Below, piece by piece: positions 50,821 to 62,528 of a stretch of 64,000 bases of DNA. Under the pieces are notes generated by a model, which saw only the letters and a program-made list of their open reading frames with translations, was not told the origin of the DNA and ran no database searches. The DNA lies in NCBI RefSeq assembly GCF_963082655.1, contig NC_081556.1, positions 67,323,727 through 67,387,726 on the forward strand, in the 5' to 3' direction. Source of the stretch: Stomoxys calcitrans. Lineage: Eukaryota > Arthropoda > Insecta > Diptera > Muscidae. Made by a program: the position numbers and the translations under genes. Each line of letters starts with the position of its first letter. The first letter of the stretch is position 1.

Positions 50821-51230
50821 GTGTTTGTAGTTATTTCAAGTGCACGTGCACAAGTTGGATGCATGGGCATAGAACAATCAATTGTCCCGAACAAACTGGA
50901 ATGGAAACAAAAAGTTTATTCAAATTCATTCAATTCATGTTAGCTTGCTTGACCATCCCTCGTTACAAGCGATTACACAGAAAAAATAAAGACCTAAAAT
51001 TGACCGATTAAACATGGTATTGACTTATAAAAATGTTTTCAATCAAGGTTTTAATAGCTTTAATTATTTGGCCAAGATAATATTGTGTTCCCTTTCACAC
51101 ATATGTAATGCGAAAAGAAGTGCGAATAAATGAAATATATGTCTAGCTTCTACCACATACCGAAAAAAGTGAAGTGATTTGACAAAAACAAGTAAAAGCG
51201 CTTACTTTCCTGCATAAACTGATCTACACG
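50821..51230. other. Unassigned sequence
   Basis: Contains AAACAAGTAAAAGCGCTTAC at 51187, a mini-me right-end scrap in minus orientation. Nothing else is recognised. Confidence 0.35.
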
Positions 51231-51299
51231 CAGGAACCACAATATCAGTATGGATTTATTGATTTCGCCATATCTACAAGAGGTAAAAAAATCATTTCC

Positions 51300-51785
51300 A
51301 AAATGTATCGGAGGCTTGTTTCTGAATGGCATATATTTATATTCGCTGTACGTCTCTGGAGTTTACTTCCTAACGATCTGCAATTACTCAGTAACTCGGC
51401 AACATTTAAAACCAGACTTTGGAAACATTTTGCTGCATTAAGTTGATGAATGTTAAGACTCATTTATATTTTTATTTTTATTTTTTTATACTTACCTTAA
51501 TTTCTTTCTTTTTCGGATCAACTAAGTCTATTAATTCCTCTTTAATTGATAAATTCACTTTTGTTTTTTTTTTCTTTTAAATTCAAATCTACAAAGCCAC
51601 AAATGTTAGTTTTTTTCCGTTAGTATGTTATTCATTCAAAATCTGTGATGTATTGTATAGCTATAGATTCTTAGTTTTAAGTGTTTCCTATGTACAATTG
51701 TTGGAGATAGTACCCGCACTTTAATTATAAGAATTTTATATTCTTGTTGTGCGGGTGTAAATAAATAAATTATAAACTAAAAAAA
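51300..51785 (+). pseudogene. Jockey-like LINE C, 3' end with tail
   Basis: One frame reads AVRLWSLLPNDLQLLSNSAT followed by FKTRLWKHFAALS and a stop at about 51440. This is the usual C-terminus of Jockey/CR1-type LINE proteins (LWN.LP..., F...L...). A 3' UTR of about 300 bp follows and ends in AAATAAATAAATTATAAAC and an A-rich tail (51759-51795). The 5' part is missing, as usual for LINE insertions. Confidence 0.65.
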
Positions 51786-51786
51786 A

Positions 51787-53258
51787 AAATAAAAAATTCG
51801 GCCGGGCCGAATCTTATCTACCCTTCACCATCGATCGCATTTGTCGAGTTCTTTTCCTCTTCTCTTTTTAAGCAAACAAAGGACAAAAGAAAATAATTGC
51901 TATAATATTGGAGCTATATCAAGTTATGGTCCGATTTAGACCATAATTGAATTGAATGTTGAAGTCCATAGTAATGCCAGCTAATTCGAGTAAGAATTGC
52001 TCCCTTTAGAGGCTCAAGAAGTAAAATAGAGAGATCGGTTTATATGGGAGCTGTATCAGGCTATAAACCGATTCGTACCATATTTGACAGGTATATTGAA
52101 GGTTATGGGTGAAGCCGTTGTAAAAAATTTCAGCCAAATCGGATAATAATTACGCCCTCTGGAGGCTCAAGAAGTTAAAATCCCAGATCGGTTTATATGA
52201 CAGCTGTATCAGGCTATAGATCAATTTGAATCAATTTTGGCACAGTTAATCAAGGTCTTAACGAAACATGTCGTGCAAAATTTCAGCCAAATCGGATAGG
52301 AATTGCGCCCTCTAAACTCTCAAGAAGTCTAGACCCCAGATCGGTTTTTATGACAGCTATATCAGGTTATAGACCGATTTCAATCATACTAAGCACAGTT
52401 GTTGGAAGTCATAATGAAACACCTCACAAAATCACCTCCAAATCGGATAAGTATTGCGCTCAAGAAGTTAAGATCCAAGATCGGTTTATATAGCAGCTAT
52501 ATATATATAACGAAATATGTCGTGCAAAATTTCAGCCAAATCGGATAGGAATTGCGCCCTCTAGACGTTCAAGAAGTCTAGACCCCAGATCGGTTTTTAT
52601 GACAGCTATATCAGGTTATAGACCGATTTCAATCATACTAAGCACAGTTGTTGGAAGTCATAATGAAACACCTCACAAAATCACCGCCAAATCGGATAAG
52701 TATTGCGCTCAAGAAGTCAAGATCCAAGATCGGTTTATATAGCAGCTATATATATATATATATAACGAAACATGTCGTGCAAAATTTCAGCCAAATCGGA
52801 TAGGAATTGCGCCCTCTAGACGCTCAAGAAGTCTAGACCCCAGATCGGTTTTTATGACAGCTATATCAGGTTATAGACCGATTTCAATCATACTAAGCAC
52901 AGTTGTTGGAAGTCATAATGAAACACCTCACAAAATCACCGCCAAATCGGATAAGTATTGCGATCAAGAAGTCAAGATCCAAGATCGGTTTATATAGCAG
53001 CTATATCAAAACATGGACCGATATAGCACATTTAAAATCCCAACCGACCTACACTAATAAGAAGTATTTGCGCCAAAATTCAAGCGGCTATCTTTACTCC
53101 TTCGAAAGTTAGCGTGCTTTCGACAGACAGACGGACGGACGAACGGGCAGACATGCCTAGATCGACTTCAAATATCATGACGATCAAGAATATATAAACT
53201 TTATGGGGTCTTAGACGAATATTTCGAGGAGTTACAAACAGGATGACGAAATTAGTAT
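51787..53258 (-). mobile_element. mini-me/DINE-1-type repeat, copy M11
   Basis: Minus orientation, with the palindrome TTCGGCCGGGCCGAA at the left, the GAC(G/A)GAC run at about 53125-53150, and truncation at GACGAAATTAGTATC before the usual TATACCC end. It begins at the A-rich tail of LINE C. It contains the 250-bp triplication listed separately. Confidence 0.85.
52260..53007. repeat. Higher-order tandem triplication inside M11
   Basis: Three consecutive units begin AACGAAA(C/T)ATGTCGTGCAAA at 52260, 52509 and 52764. Units are about 250 bp, differ by only a few bases, and end in a (TA)n tract that differs in length between units. Each unit spans nearly two of the basic 150-bp units. Confidence 0.88.
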
Positions 53259-53413
53259 CTCTCTTTTTATCTCTACATAAAATGTATTTTTTTTTTGCTA
53301 TAATTTTAAAGTTAAACAAATTCATTGTTTAACTTCAAAATTAAATGGATAAATGCCAAATGCAACAAACTGGATTACATTGTAGAATGCCAAACATGGT
53401 ATTTATAAATATA

Positions 53414-53660
53414 TTGGGTTTCCCAAAAAGTAATTGCGGATTATTCATATAGTCGGCGTTGACAAATTTTTTCACAGCTTGTGACTCTGTAATTGCATTC
53501 TTTCTTCTGTCAGTTATCACCTGTTACCTTTAGCTTGCTTTAGAAAAAAAGTGTAAAAAATTAATTAAAAAATATATTTGATTAAAGTTCATTCTAAGTT
53601 TTATTAAAAATGCATTTACTTTCTTTTAAAAAATCCGCAATTACTTTTTGGGCAACCCAA
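53414..53660. mobile_element. mariner-type MITE, copy 2
   Basis: Ends TTGGGTTTCCCAAAAAGTAA and ...CTTTTTGGGCAACCCAA. TA precedes the left end and TT follows the right end, so one duplication is mutated. It is nearly identical to 6466-6702 with a 10-bp longer middle. Confidence 0.88.
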
Positions 53661-53678
53661 TTTATTAATGATATCATC

Positions 53679-54502
53679 TTTTTATACCCTCCACCATAGG
53701 ATGGGAGGTATACTAATTTCGTCATTCTGTTTGTAACTACTCGAAATATTTGTCTTAGACCCCATGAAGTATATATATTCTTGATCGTCGCGACATTTTA
53801 TGTCGATCTAGCCATGTTCGTCCGTCCGTCTGTCTGTCGAAAGCACGCTATCTTCCGAAGGAGTAAAGCTAGCCGCTTGAAATTTTGCACAAATACTTCT
53901 ATTAGTGTAGGTCGGTTGGTATTGTAAATGGGCCATATCGGTCCATGTTTTGATATAGCTGCCATATAAACCTATCTTGGGTCTTGACTTTTTGAGCCTC
54001 TAAAGTGCGCAATTCTTATCCGATTGGAATGAAATTTTGCACGACGTGTTTCGTTATGATATCCAACAATTGCGCTAAGTGTGGTTCAAATCGGTCCATA
54101 ACCTGATATAGCTGCCATATAAACCGATCTGGAATTTTGACTTCTTGAGCCTCTAGAGGCCGCAATTATTATCTGATTTGCCTGAAATTTCGTACGACGG
54201 ATTCTCTCATGACCTTCTACATACGTGTTTATTATGGTCTGAATCGGTCTATAGAACGATATAGCTCCCATATAAATTTATCTCTCTATTTTACTTCTTG
54301 AGCCCCCAAAGGGCGCAATTCTTATTCGAATTGGCTGACATTTTACACAGGTCTCCAACATATAATTTAATTGTGGTCCAAACCGGACCATATCCTTTTT
54401 TGCCTAAGAAGAGATGCCGGGAAAAGCACTCGACAAATGCGATCCATGGTGCAGGGTATATAAGATTCGGCCCGGCCGAACTTAGCACGCTTTTACTTGT
54501 TT
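53679..54502 (+). mobile_element. mini-me/DINE-1-type repeat, copy M12
   Basis: A short complete copy with about three units and standard ends. It starts 18 bp after the mariner MITE. About 50 bp are deleted before CCTTTTTTGCCTAAG near 54390, compared with other copies. Confidence 0.86.
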
Positions 54503-54828
54503 TTACATATTTTGTTATCCATATATAGATTTGGGCGCTATGGATGCAAAATAAAATATGTATATCTAGATTTCGTGGATTCATGTTTGAATTGTTGAGT
54601 GGAGCGGACGTTTTGTTATTTCGCTCCGAAAACTTTCCCGTAACTCGTAATAGGTCATTATTTTTGCAAGAAAAATTTAAGTCACTCAGGGATGGCTGCG
54701 ATAGATATCCATTAGGCGGTTGATGATCTGCGTTTATTTCCAGTGGAGCAACAGATCTAGAGCCCGGGAGCAGGTTTAGAATGGACTCCAAAGACGCAAC
54801 AGCTGCGGTGGTGGTATAAAGTCTCACC

Positions 54829-55248
54829 ATGTTGTCTGCTATTGAAACCTCGACTGGTGGAGCGGCTGCTCCAGGGTCCACTAGCCGACAGACGACTGGT
54901 GAGCATAAGCTTTTGGCGAAGACACCTGGTTCGAGTCTAAAGGAGAGTGACTCCCTTAATTGGGTTCTGGGATTCGCTGCACAGGCTACCTCAACGACTA
55001 CTGAACCGCCGTTTCCGCCAGTGACAGCATCCGAAAGACTGTGGTCACCTGGAAGGCATCCCATGCCTAAAAGAACTAAGAACAATAGTAGGATGGGTCC
55101 AAGAACCTTTGCTAATGTCGCTAGAGATAGTTTGGTGATGACAGTTGTAGACAAGAGAGAAGAAAAGGGAGAGAAGAAAAGGAAAAGGTCAGTGGACTGT
55201 TATCAGTATACACCGATGTCCTTGCGGAATCTCCTGGGTCTCCTCTAG
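54829..55248 (+). pseudogene. LINE family 1 ORF1 remnant, copy 3
   Basis: The frame reads SIETSTGGAAAPGSTSRQTT and DSLNWVLGFAAQATSTTTEP. KNNSRMGPRTFANVARDSLV then lines up with 14367 onwards. The N-terminal part is Ser/Thr/Pro-rich and low in charge. After 55200 the frame shifts, and ORF1 continues in pieces to about 55390 (GWYRYRLIDFGDQRSIEMYR). Confidence 0.62.
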
Positions 55249-55649
55249 TTTTTGACGATGCAGGCTGGTATCGTTACAGACTAATTGATTTCGGGGATCA
55301 ACGGTCAATTGAAATGTATCGTGATACGCTAAAAAAGATTGGTGAGATCTGACCATGTGCAGCACTAGATTTAGTCAAGAGGGAAGATATTCCTTCTCGA
55401 CCAATGGCGCATACTTGGATACCTCAGATCCTTTCAACAACCAACTTGAAGATTGGATGTGGCTGCATGACCGCAGTCATGCAGTATTCCTACTAAACTC
55501 CGTCTGCCGCAGACCGCAACAAATCTGAAGGATTGTGTCCTACGGATTCAACAAGTTGAAACTGAAGGTTTATAGAAGTGATGGGGAGACAACTCAGGCT
55601 AACACAATAGTGGTGGAAGTTCTGAATGCTGACTATGATCCGGTTTCTA

Positions 55650-55920
55650 CAGATAAATCTCCACCATTGTAAGTCCGCTTCAGGGGCACTAAATGTCCTC
55701 CTGATGGCAGGGGGATTTGACGTGGTTCTTATCCAGGAACCATAGGTGTGTGGAGGAATGGTTAGTGCACTAAGAATTTCAGGATATAAACTACTCACGG
55801 GTACGGGGAGTTGGAGACACAAAGCCTGTATTCACGCAAAGAGTAGTCTCAACGTTTTTCTTCTTCCATCGCTAATTACTGAAGATTTAGTAGTAGCAGG
55901 ATTGAAATAAATAAGTCTCA
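55650..55920 (+). pseudogene. LINE family 1 endonuclease N-terminus, copy 3, broken
   Basis: In shifting frames I read CKSASGALNVLLMAGGFDVV, then LIQEP (the metal-binding Glu) and GMVSALRISGYKLLTGTGSW. A stop directly follows LIQEP, so the domain is dead. Confidence 0.6.
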
Positions 55921-55942
55921 TTACAGGCTGGCTTAACTTTAT

Positions 55943-56500
55943 ATGGCACACGATTCAGAGATGCCGCCTTCAAACCTTCAGTCGCTGGTTGAAGAAGTTT
56001 CTGTAGGGAGGAAGAGCCTCATCGTGAGAAGTGATGCTAATGCACACCACCAGATATGGGGAAGTTCACATGTCAACGAAAGGGGTGAGCTGCTTATCGA
56101 ATATATTATAACTTGCAATCTGGCGATTTGTAATAAAGGGGATAAACCGTCCTTTATTACCAGGAACAGACAGGAGGTACTAGATATTACCTTTGTTTCG
56201 GAAGATATAAGTGGAAGAATATACGACTGGGATGTGTTGAATGACCGCAGCTTCTCTGATTATCGTAATATTAGTTTCAGCCTTGGAGAAAATTCTGCAG
56301 TAATGGTCCCTCGGGTAAACAGAAGAAAGGCGGATTGGGATAAATTTCGGCATAATTTCTGCACGTCTATCCCTTCTAGACCAGAAAAGAAAGTGGAAAC
56401 TGCGGAGGACATAGACATAATGGTCAAGCGGATCACGAAGGCCCGGAATGACTCGCTTGTGTCAGCATGTCCTAGTGCCAAGGCAAGGTGCAACCAGTGA
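55943..56500 (+). pseudogene. LINE family 1 endonuclease C-terminal half, copy 3
   Basis: SLIVRSDANAHHQIWGSSHV carries the D-x-N motif. ERGELLIEYIITCNLAICNK and VLDITFVSEDISGRIYDWDV follow. DRSFSDYRNISFSLGE has Tyr in place of the catalytic His of SDH. The linker EDIDIMVKRITKARNDS closes the frame. The substitution alone would inactivate nicking. Confidence 0.8.
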
Positions 56501-56690
56501 CCGCCATGGTGGACCCCAGAGCTGGCTGGTCTAAGGATGGACTGTAGAAAACTCTTCAACAGAGCAAAAGCCACAAGATTACCACACGATTGGGACATCT
56601 CTAAGGCAGAGTTAGGAAAATATAAGGGCGAGCTGAGAAAGGCTCAACAAAAATCTTGGGTAGAATTCGGCACATCCTTGGAGGATCCTT

Positions 56691-57212
56691 GTGCTGGACA
56701 GGAAGTTGAACTTCAAACCCAACGTTTTTGAAAGGACAAGAAAGGCAACTCTTGCCCTATATACCTGCAAAAGAGCCACTGGCAAAAGTTGGAGATTTAG
56801 ACCGCGTGTCATGCATTGGGTATATACTGCAATTGTCAGACCTGTTATGCTATATGGTGTTGTGGTCTGGTGGACGGCACTTCAAAAATCCACCTACTGC
56901 TCATCACTTAACCGGATCTAAAGGATGGCTTGTTTGTGCATCACAGCCACACTGAGGACGATACCATCTGATGCTCTGAATTTAATGATACATCTTATGC
57001 CTCTGGACATTATAGCTACCCAAATTGCAGCGACCACTGCCGTGAGGTTAAGGGAGCTTTCTCATTGGTCATGTGGCAGCTACGGACACTGTGCTGTACT
57101 TGATGCAATATCCGATGTTGCAGGCAGTGTAGATTACACCCTACCTAAGCAGCATTTTGATAAAAAGTACTGTACCACTATTCCTGATAGAACCATATAT
57201 ATCATATCGTAA
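56691..57212 (+). pseudogene. LINE family 1 polymerase thumb region, copy 3
   Basis: LDRKLNFKPNVFERTRKATL, RPVMLYGVVVWWTALQKSTY and ACLCITATLRTIPSDALNLM correspond closely to 16270-16720 of copy 1. One stop at about 56920 splits it. The junction at about 56690 fuses the linker directly to this region. Confidence 0.78.
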
Positions 57213-57222
57213 TAAGTACCTG

Positions 57223-57480
57223 TTTTACATGGAAATTTCTAAGCGGTTGGTCGTATGCGTCTGTTTCCAGTGGAGAGGCTGATTGAAAGCTTGGGAGTAG
57301 GGTTAGAATGGACTTCAAAAGCCAACGGCTGCGGTAGATGTATGAGACCCTTGTTAAGGTCTCATACATCTTCCGTCAGTGCAATACTGACATAACGACT
57401 GGTGGAGTAGCTGAACCTGGCTTCAATAGGCGACTGATCTCCGTAGGCTTTTGACAGATACCCCTGATTCGGCCAGTCTC
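57223..57480 (+). mobile_element. LINE family 1 copy 4, isolated 5' end
   Basis: The phrases GTTTCCAGTGGAG, GTTAGAATGGACTTCAAAAG and ACGACTGGTGGAGTAGCTG follow the 5' end of copy 3 (54740-54900) in order. They start directly after the truncated end of copy 3. A private hairpin at 57336-57371 interrupts it. Confidence 0.6.
57336..57371. repeat. Perfect 14-bp hairpin
   Basis: AGATGTATGAGACC and its exact inverse GGTCTCATACATCT are separated by 8 bases. The copy 3 counterpart near 54815-54830 lacks the inverted half. Confidence 0.9.
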
Positions 57481-57598
57481 ATTTTTGCATACCTGCCATT
57501 TGAAGAAGAAGGTGCGTATTAGATAATTGCACAAGACTACACCTATCTCAAAGCAATCAATCGTTGGGCAATTTTGCCGAGACCCATTTGTGAGTGTA

Positions 57599-58713
57599 AA
57601 CAAGTAAAAGCGTGCTAATTTCGGCAGGGCCGAATCTTATATACCCTCCACCATGGATCGCATTTGTCGAGTTCTTTTCCCGGCATCTCTTGTTAGGCAA
57701 AACAAGTAAAAGCGTGCTAAGTTCGGCCGGGCCGAATCTTATATACCCTCCATCATGGATAGCATTTGTCGAGTTCTTTTCCCGGCATCTCTTCTTAGGC
57801 AAAACAAGGAAATAAGAAAAGATTTGCTCTGCTATTAGAGCGATATCAAGATATGGTCCGGTTTGAACCACAATTAAATTATATGTTGGAGACCTGTGTA
57901 AAATGTCAGCCAATTCGAATAAGAATTGCGCCCTTTGGGGGCTCAAGAAATAAAATAGAGAGATCGATTTATATGGGAGCTGTATCGGGCTATACACCGA
58001 TTCAGACCATAATAAACACGTATATTGATGGTCATGAGAGGATCCGTCCTACAATTTCAGGCAAATCGGATAATAATTACGACCTCTAGAGGCTCAAGAA
58101 GTCAAGATCCCAGATCGGTTTATATGGCAGCTATATCAGGTTATGAACCGATTTGAACCTTATTTGACACAGTTGTTGGATATCATAACAAAATACCATG
58201 TGCAAAATTTCATTCCAATCGGATAAGAATTGCGCCCTCTAGAGGCTCAAGAAGTCAAGACCCAAGATCGGTCTATATGACAGCATTATCAGGTAATGGA
58301 CCGATTTGAACCATACTTGGCACAGTTGGATATTATAACAAAACACGTCGTGCAAAATTTCACTCCAATCGGATAAGAATTGCGCACTCTAGAGACCCAA
58401 GAAGTCAAGACCCAAGATCTGTTTATATGGCAGCTATATCAAAACATGGACCGATATGGCCCATTTACAATACCAATCGACCTACACTAATAAGAAGTAT
58501 TTGTGCAAAATTTCAAGCGGCCAGCTTTACTCCTTCGGAAGTTAGCGTGCTTTCGACAGACAGAGGGACGGACGGACATGGCAAGATCGACATAAAATGT
58601 CGCGACGATCAAGAATATATATACTTTATGGGATCTCAGACGAATATTTCGAGAAGTTACAAACAGAATGACGAAATTAGTATAACCCCCATTCTATGGT
58701 GGTGGGTATAAAA
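57599..58713 (-). mobile_element. mini-me/DINE-1-type repeat, copy M13, with duplicated end
   Basis: Minus orientation, with complete ends. The first roughly 102 bp at the left (the element's 3' end, CAAGTAAAAGCGTGCTAA... to TTAGGCAAAA) are present twice, at 57601 and 57703. About five core units follow. The right end is GGTGGTGGGTATAAAAATT. Confidence 0.87.
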
Positions 58714-58837
58714 ATTACACATGAGTGAGTCTACTTTGTTTTTGCAAACACACTGAAGTCACTATTCTGTTGCTATCGTACGCACCACACTCAACGACAA
58801 CAAACACGAAGCCTTAAGCAAAAGCAACAAGCCTTAA

Positions 58838-59091
58838 AGGTGCCATCACACTATATGTTCTTGTCTTGTGATATATAAAATTTTGGTATTGTTAAAGTTG
58901 CACACATAGTGTAATACGAATGACACTAACACATGAAAACCCCTTTTCAAAATAGCGATGTAAATTAAATTAACTTTAACAAAAATGACGAATCGTATGT
59001 AAATTGGCAATTTTGACACACATAATGAAATACCAATGATACATTAAAACTGGCTTGTCATAAGACAATAACATATAGTCTGATAACACCT
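58838..59091. mobile_element. MITE related to the 27717-28847 element
   Basis: The left end AGGTGCCATCACACTATATG and the inverted right end AGGTGTTATCAGACTATATG match over about 35 bp (through TCTTGTGAT against TCTTATGAC). The interior shares ATGAAAA...CCTTTTCAAAATAGC with 27780-27810. Length is about 254 bp. The flanks do not show a clear 3-bp duplication. Confidence 0.65.
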
Positions 59092-59351
59092 CAAGCAAAT
59101 TAAGTTGCTGCAGTTGAAGCAACTCACTATGTATAAAAGTAGTAACGAGTAAACGGTTGGTCTGATCGGTACGGAATGTTCTATTGGTAGAGGAGGACAT
59201 CAACTTTCAGTAAAAAATTGTTGTTGGCCCCATAGTTAACACAGGTTGAAATTTATGGTGTTGTAGTTGTGCACTTTTCATCTCCCTTCTGAAGGATATA
59301 ATTATAGAAGTACTTAACTGACATAAATGATTTATTTCGCATATTAATTAA
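59092..59351. other. Unassigned sequence
   Basis: I see nothing here. Confidence 0.35.
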
Positions 59352-61214
59352 TCCTATATATAAAAATTCCTTATAGACTCAGAAACGGCTGAACCGATTT
59401 TCTTGAGTAACCTACTTTCCAGTGATGAAAATAGGTTACTAAATTCTTTGATATATTAAGGGGGGGCGGACCCTCCCCCTTACCCAGATCTCGAAGATGG
59501 GTGGTGCGATTTAAGCGAAATTTTGTGTGCTTTCATATAGTACCCTAAAAATAAAAAAATTGGTATCCAAATTTCGTATGGGGTACCTAGGAAGCCGCTC
59601 CACCTTAAAACCCACAAAACAATATATGGGACTCAAATGAAAGGTATTTAGGATAAGAAAACGTATATGATATCCACTGGTCGGACTAAGTGTTAGGGGG
59701 ACCACCCCAACCCCCAAAACACCCCTTAATCGGACATATTTACCGACAATGGCAATATGGGGCTCAAATAAAGGTATTTACGAGAAGAATACGAATCTAA
59801 TATCCAAAGGTGTGACCACGTTTCTGGGGGTCCATCCCTTCCCCAAAACTCCCCCCAAACAGGACTTATTTACTGACCATGGGAATATGAGGCTTATATA
59901 AAAGGTATTTGAGTGTAGAATACGAATATGATATCCAAATATGGGACCAAGTGCTTGGGGGCCGCCTCTCCCCAAAAAATACCCCAAAGGGGACACATTT
60001 ACGACCATAGCAATATGGGGCTCAAATGAAAGGCCTTTGGGAGTAAAGCACCAATCTGAAATCAATATTTGGGAAAAGTGTCTATGGGGCCACCCCACAA
60101 CACCACCCAAATAGGAAGTATTTGCTGACAATTGCAATATGAGGCTCAAATAAGAGAATTTTTAAAGTGGAACACGAATACGATATATATTTTCAAGCCC
60201 AACTCACTTAGTGGCCGCCCATCCCCCAAAACACCCCCAAGCCAGTCAAGGTATTTGGGAGTAGACCACGTATCTGATATCAACATTAGGGACCAACTGT
60301 CTAGAGGACGTCCCACCACCATACCAACCCCCAAATAGGACATATTTGCTCACCAAGACAATTTGGGTCTTAAAGGGAGTGCAGTAAATATTTATAGTTT
60401 TTGGGCCAATATCCCAAACCAGACATATTTGCTGACTTTTGCAATAAAGAGTTTAAATGAGATTAGAAAACGAATTTGATATCCAATTTTGAGGCCAATG
60501 GGGTTCAAATAAATGATATATAGATATATGATGATAGAGCACGTTGCTGATATATTTTCCGGGCGTGGGGATTTTCCAATTCCCAAAACACCACTAAATC
60601 GGGCATATTTACCGACCATGTTAATGTGGAGCTGAAATGAAAGGTATTGGGGGGTAGAGCAAGAATTGATACCCATTTTCGGAACCAATTTTCTGGGGGT
60701 CTACCCTTTTCCCAAAATACCCAACAAACAGCAATTTATTACTGACCATCTCAATATGGGGCTCAAATAAAGGTAATTGGGAGTAGAATACGAATTTGAT
60801 AACCGATTTTGGGGCCATGTGTTTGGGGACGCCTCAGCGTGCAAACTCCCCTTAAACTAATGGTAATATGGGGTTTAAATAAATGGTATTTGGGAGAAGA
60901 GCACGATGCTGATATTTTTTTAGGGCCAAGTGTCTGGGGGACCACCTCACGAATGCGAATATTGGGCTGAAGTAATGTATTTTAAGAATGGAATACACCT
61001 TACATTCAAACTTAAATTCATAAACCAATAAAGATCATTTGAGATTCAGATAAAGGCACTTATATTGTTAAACTGTTAGTCAAGCGATATACTATTTTCG
61101 TAGTATGGTATTTTTCTAAAAGCTCTTTAATTGGTAAAAATAGATATTCAAAGGGAAATTTTGCTCCATATAAAATAAAAAGAAGGCGCAGCGGAGCGGG
61201 CCCGGTTCAGCTAG
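59352..61214 (+). mobile_element. Non-autonomous Helitron, long copy
   Basis: It starts TCCTATATATAAAAATTCC after a host A and ends GCGGAGCGGGCCCGGTTCAG plus CTAG before a host T. The interior is about ten degenerate units with 'CAATATGGGGCTCAAAT' and 'GGGGGACCACC' phrases. It agrees closely with 1569-2895 in its second half, but is about 540 bp longer because it keeps extra units near the 5' end. It has no coding capacity. Confidence 0.87.
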
Positions 61215-61289
61215 TTTAACATAAAGATCAAAATGGAAATTAAAAACGACTACCATGACTAATTTAACTTCTCGTGGGATTGGCAGACG

Positions 61290-62020
61290 GTAAGTGTGTC
61301 CTGTTGGAGTTTTTGTTTTGAGGGTGCGATGTCCCCTCAGACAGGTTATAAAAACCTTTCCTTTAACATCTATATTGTTTCAAACTAAAAATATGTCCTT
61401 TTACTCGTAAGTGGTTTTAGGGGTTGGGGCGGCCCCTGTTACTTGCTCATTGACATCCATTTTAGATTCGTACTCTTCTTCCAAAAACCATTCACTTTTC
61501 CCCATATTATCCATATCCATTAAAATGTCTTGTTGACTCTTTTTTTTCTTTTTCGAATTGAGTCACCAGAGTCTTGAGAAGTTTTCTAGGCCAGTTTTAT
61601 ATTAGACCAGCACAATCAAGCACGCCGCTGTGCCTTCACACAGAATAACATTTTTCTTGTCTGTATCTTGACTTCAAAAAAATTCCACATTGTTGGCATG
61701 CATAACATTCCAATAACTTTCGGTTGAATACAGCGAATATTTCTCAAAATTGTGCAGACGCACGGGCACTTAGCCAAATTTTTTTTTCATTTTCATTTAT
61801 TATTTGTAGTAATCGAACCCCTCTCCTAAATTTAAGCCCCATATTGTTATTATAGGGTTATAGGTCCGTTTGGTGGAAATTGGCCATTTCAGGTGCTTAC
61901 CGTAATTATTGTTTAAAGTTTTACATGTGGACGGAACAAATTTTGACCCTACTGCCATATACGCTTAATTTGAATATCGTATTGCCATTATTGGGCTACA
62001 TGTCGACTTAGGTATAAGAC
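61290..62020 (-). repeat. Degenerate Helitron interior
   Basis: Minus-orientation phrases (TTTAAGCCCCATATTGTTAT, GGTTTTAGGGGTTGGGGCGG) match Helitron interior units, but both ends are lost. Unrelated sequence is mixed in at about 61540-61800. Confidence 0.45.
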
Positions 62021-62204
62021 GGACTATCAACCACTTTTTAAATGTTTTAATATTATACAATATTTGTACTCTAGTCCTCAGACCCTTTCCTTTATATATT
62101 AAATTTTTTAAATGGGCAACAGATCCTTTCGGCCAACCATCTTGAGATGGTTGGCCCAAAATTTCGATGTTAATTTCCTACTCTATTCTCAAATAACTTG
62201 AAAT

Positions 62205-62465
62205 CTCAAATACCAGATCGCGCTACATCCTGCTTTAGGTTGTTCAGTGGCAGGCAGTTCCTCACACAACCCCCTTCTGATATTAAAATATTACTTACTT
62301 CCTTAAATTGGCTATGACAGAACATTTCTCCCATTAGCCGAACGTAGAGTAGCGTTCGAAGCCACTCGATCTTCTGCGCTCTTCTAAAATCTCTGACACC
62401 AAGTTTTGAGGTGTCTCCCACCACTTGATCTTTCCATCGGGCTCTTGGTCGTCTGGGATTGCGTT
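62205..62465 (-). pseudogene. RTE-like LINE C-terminal relic
   Basis: On the minus strand I read PRRPRARWKDQVVGDTSKLG then VRDFRRAQKIEWLRTLL. This follows the 'RPR.RW.DQV..D...LGV..WRR.AQDR..WR.LL' ending of RTE-type proteins (compare RPKFQWKNQV at 20715). No polymerase is attached. Confidence 0.6.
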
Positions 62466-62528
62466 AAAATATGCACTATTTTCATCACATGATAATTTTA
62501 AACTATCTGAATATTACAAGTAAATCTA

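Larger units (their letters stand above)
54680..57222 (+). mobile_element. LINE family 1 copy 3
   Basis: This copy keeps the 5' part: a 5' UTR-like segment (GTTTATTTCCAGTGGAGCAA), ORF1, most of the endonuclease and the linker. At about 56690 it jumps to the polymerase thumb and stops at about 57215 before the RNase H. It is therefore complementary to copy 1, which lacks the endonuclease N-terminus but has RNase H and the 3' end. Frames are broken. Confidence 0.8.

Noticed and set aside
54291..55154. A 287-codon minus-strand frame with a hydrophobic start that looks like a signal peptide
   Set aside because: It lies antisense to LINE ORF1 and runs into a mini-me repeat. The hydrophobic start is the reverse of the plus-strand ORF1, which has a counterpart in copy 1.
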